From a bacterium (GTDB taxonomy: Bacteria > Planctomycetota > J058 > JACQDU01): a DNA stretch of 5,632 bases. The translations under genes and the position numbers were made by a program. The notes under the pieces were generated by a model. The model did no database searches and was not told where the DNA came from. It saw only the letters and a program-made list of their open reading frames with translations. This document shows positions 5,244 through 5,632 of the stretch, one piece after another; within the stretch, counting starts at the first letter, position 1; the number at the start of each line of letters is the position of its first letter. Location of the stretch: contig JACQDU010000220.1 in NCBI GenBank assembly GCA_016200955.1, forward strand, positions 1 through 5,632, read 5' to 3'.

Positions 5244-5632
5244 ATGCGTGCCAGGAGAGCCGTGCTCATCTTCGTTCTCTCTTCTTCCTTCGCGGGAGCG
5301 TCCCTCGCGGGTCCGAGCGAACCGCCGCCTTACGCGATCAAGGACGCGCGCGTCGTCGTGGGCCCGACGAAGACGCTCGAGCGAGCGACGATCGTCTTTC
5401 GGGGAGGAGTCGTCGTCGCGGTCGAGCCGGACGCGAAGATCCCCGCCGACGCGATCGTCGAGGACGGCCGCGGGCTCACGGTCTACCCGGGTTTCATCGA
5501 CGCCCTCGCCGCGTTCCCGCTCGAGCCGAGCTCTCCCGAGGCCGCGCGAGCGAAGGAAGGCCTGCAGCCCAACTTGCAGGAAGACGCGCCGATCGCGACG
5601 CCCGAGGCCCGGCGCAAGGGGATCCGTTCCTC
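5244..5632 (+). CDS. Exported amidohydrolase-like protein, N-terminal part, truncated by window edge
   Basis: An open frame from ATG5244 reaches the right edge (129 complete codons plus two bases). Residues 1-22 look like a Sec signal peptide: RARR, a hydrophobic core AVLIFVLSSSFAGASL, and a cleavage site after SLA (A22). The mature part begins YAIKDARVVVGPTKTLERAT, then IVFRGGVVVAVEPDAKIP, then LTVYPGFIDALAAF (78-91). This is the small beta domain plus first strand typical of amidohydrolase (imidazolonepropionase/dihydroorotase-like) proteins, in which PGFID normally leads into an HxH metal-binding motif. Here PGFIDALAAFPL has no histidines, so either the metal site is altered or this is a non-canonical member. 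The start is supported by GAGAGG at 5234-5239, four bases upstream. It is divergent from the kinase gene across 262 bp. The catalytic domain is outside the window, so substrate is unknown. Confidence 0.8.
   Translation, partial: MRARRAVLIFVLSSSFAGASLAGPSEPPPYAIKDARVVVGPTKTLERATIVFRGGVVVAVEPDAKIPADAIVEDGRGLTVYPGFIDALAAFPLEPSSPEAARAKEGLQPNLQEDAPIATPEARRKGIRS

Overview
This is a GC-rich (about 70% by eye), gene-dense bacterial window with strong C/G third-position bias (CTC, CGC, GAG, ATC). The contents are a large Hanks-type Ser/Thr kinase with a TPR-like tail, a HEAT-like/SirB1 transglutaminase-fold protein, a MutT-type Nudix protein with a membrane tail, and a secreted amidohydrolase-like protein. 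This mix suits a GC-rich environmental lineage such as Planctomycetota, Acidobacteriota or Myxococcota. The sequence alone does not decide between them, and no RNA gene or marker gene is present.

Layout: (1) 1-156, minus strand: the first 52 codons of a membrane protein that runs off the left edge, probably of the spermidine-synthase-like integral membrane family. (2) 299-1299, plus strand, divergent from it: a SirB1-family gene split in two by an exact 62-bp tandem duplication (541-602 and 603-664). Removing one copy restores a single frame of about 312 codons. (3) 1394-2065, plus: a MutT-type Nudix hydrolase whose reading frame continues without a stop into a two-helix membrane segment. (4) 2066-2170: a short convergent gap without a convincing terminator. 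(5) 2171-4981, minus: a 936-residue transmembrane Ser/Thr protein kinase. (6) 4982-5243: a divergent intergenic region with two direct copies and one inverted copy of a short repeat, nested hairpins and small palindromes. (7) 5244 to the right edge, plus: the N-terminus of an exported amidohydrolase-like protein.

I see no evidence that these genes form one pathway. The SirB1 and Nudix genes are codirectional with a 94-bp gap and could share a transcript. The kinase stands alone on the opposite strand. No CRISPR array, insertion sequence, tRNA or rRNA was seen. The observations most worth a second look are the frame-breaking duplication with its ATGA stop/start junction, the Nudix-membrane fusion, and the composite repeat element between the kinase and amidohydrolase genes. 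I did not find clear evidence of a previously undescribed multi-gene system.
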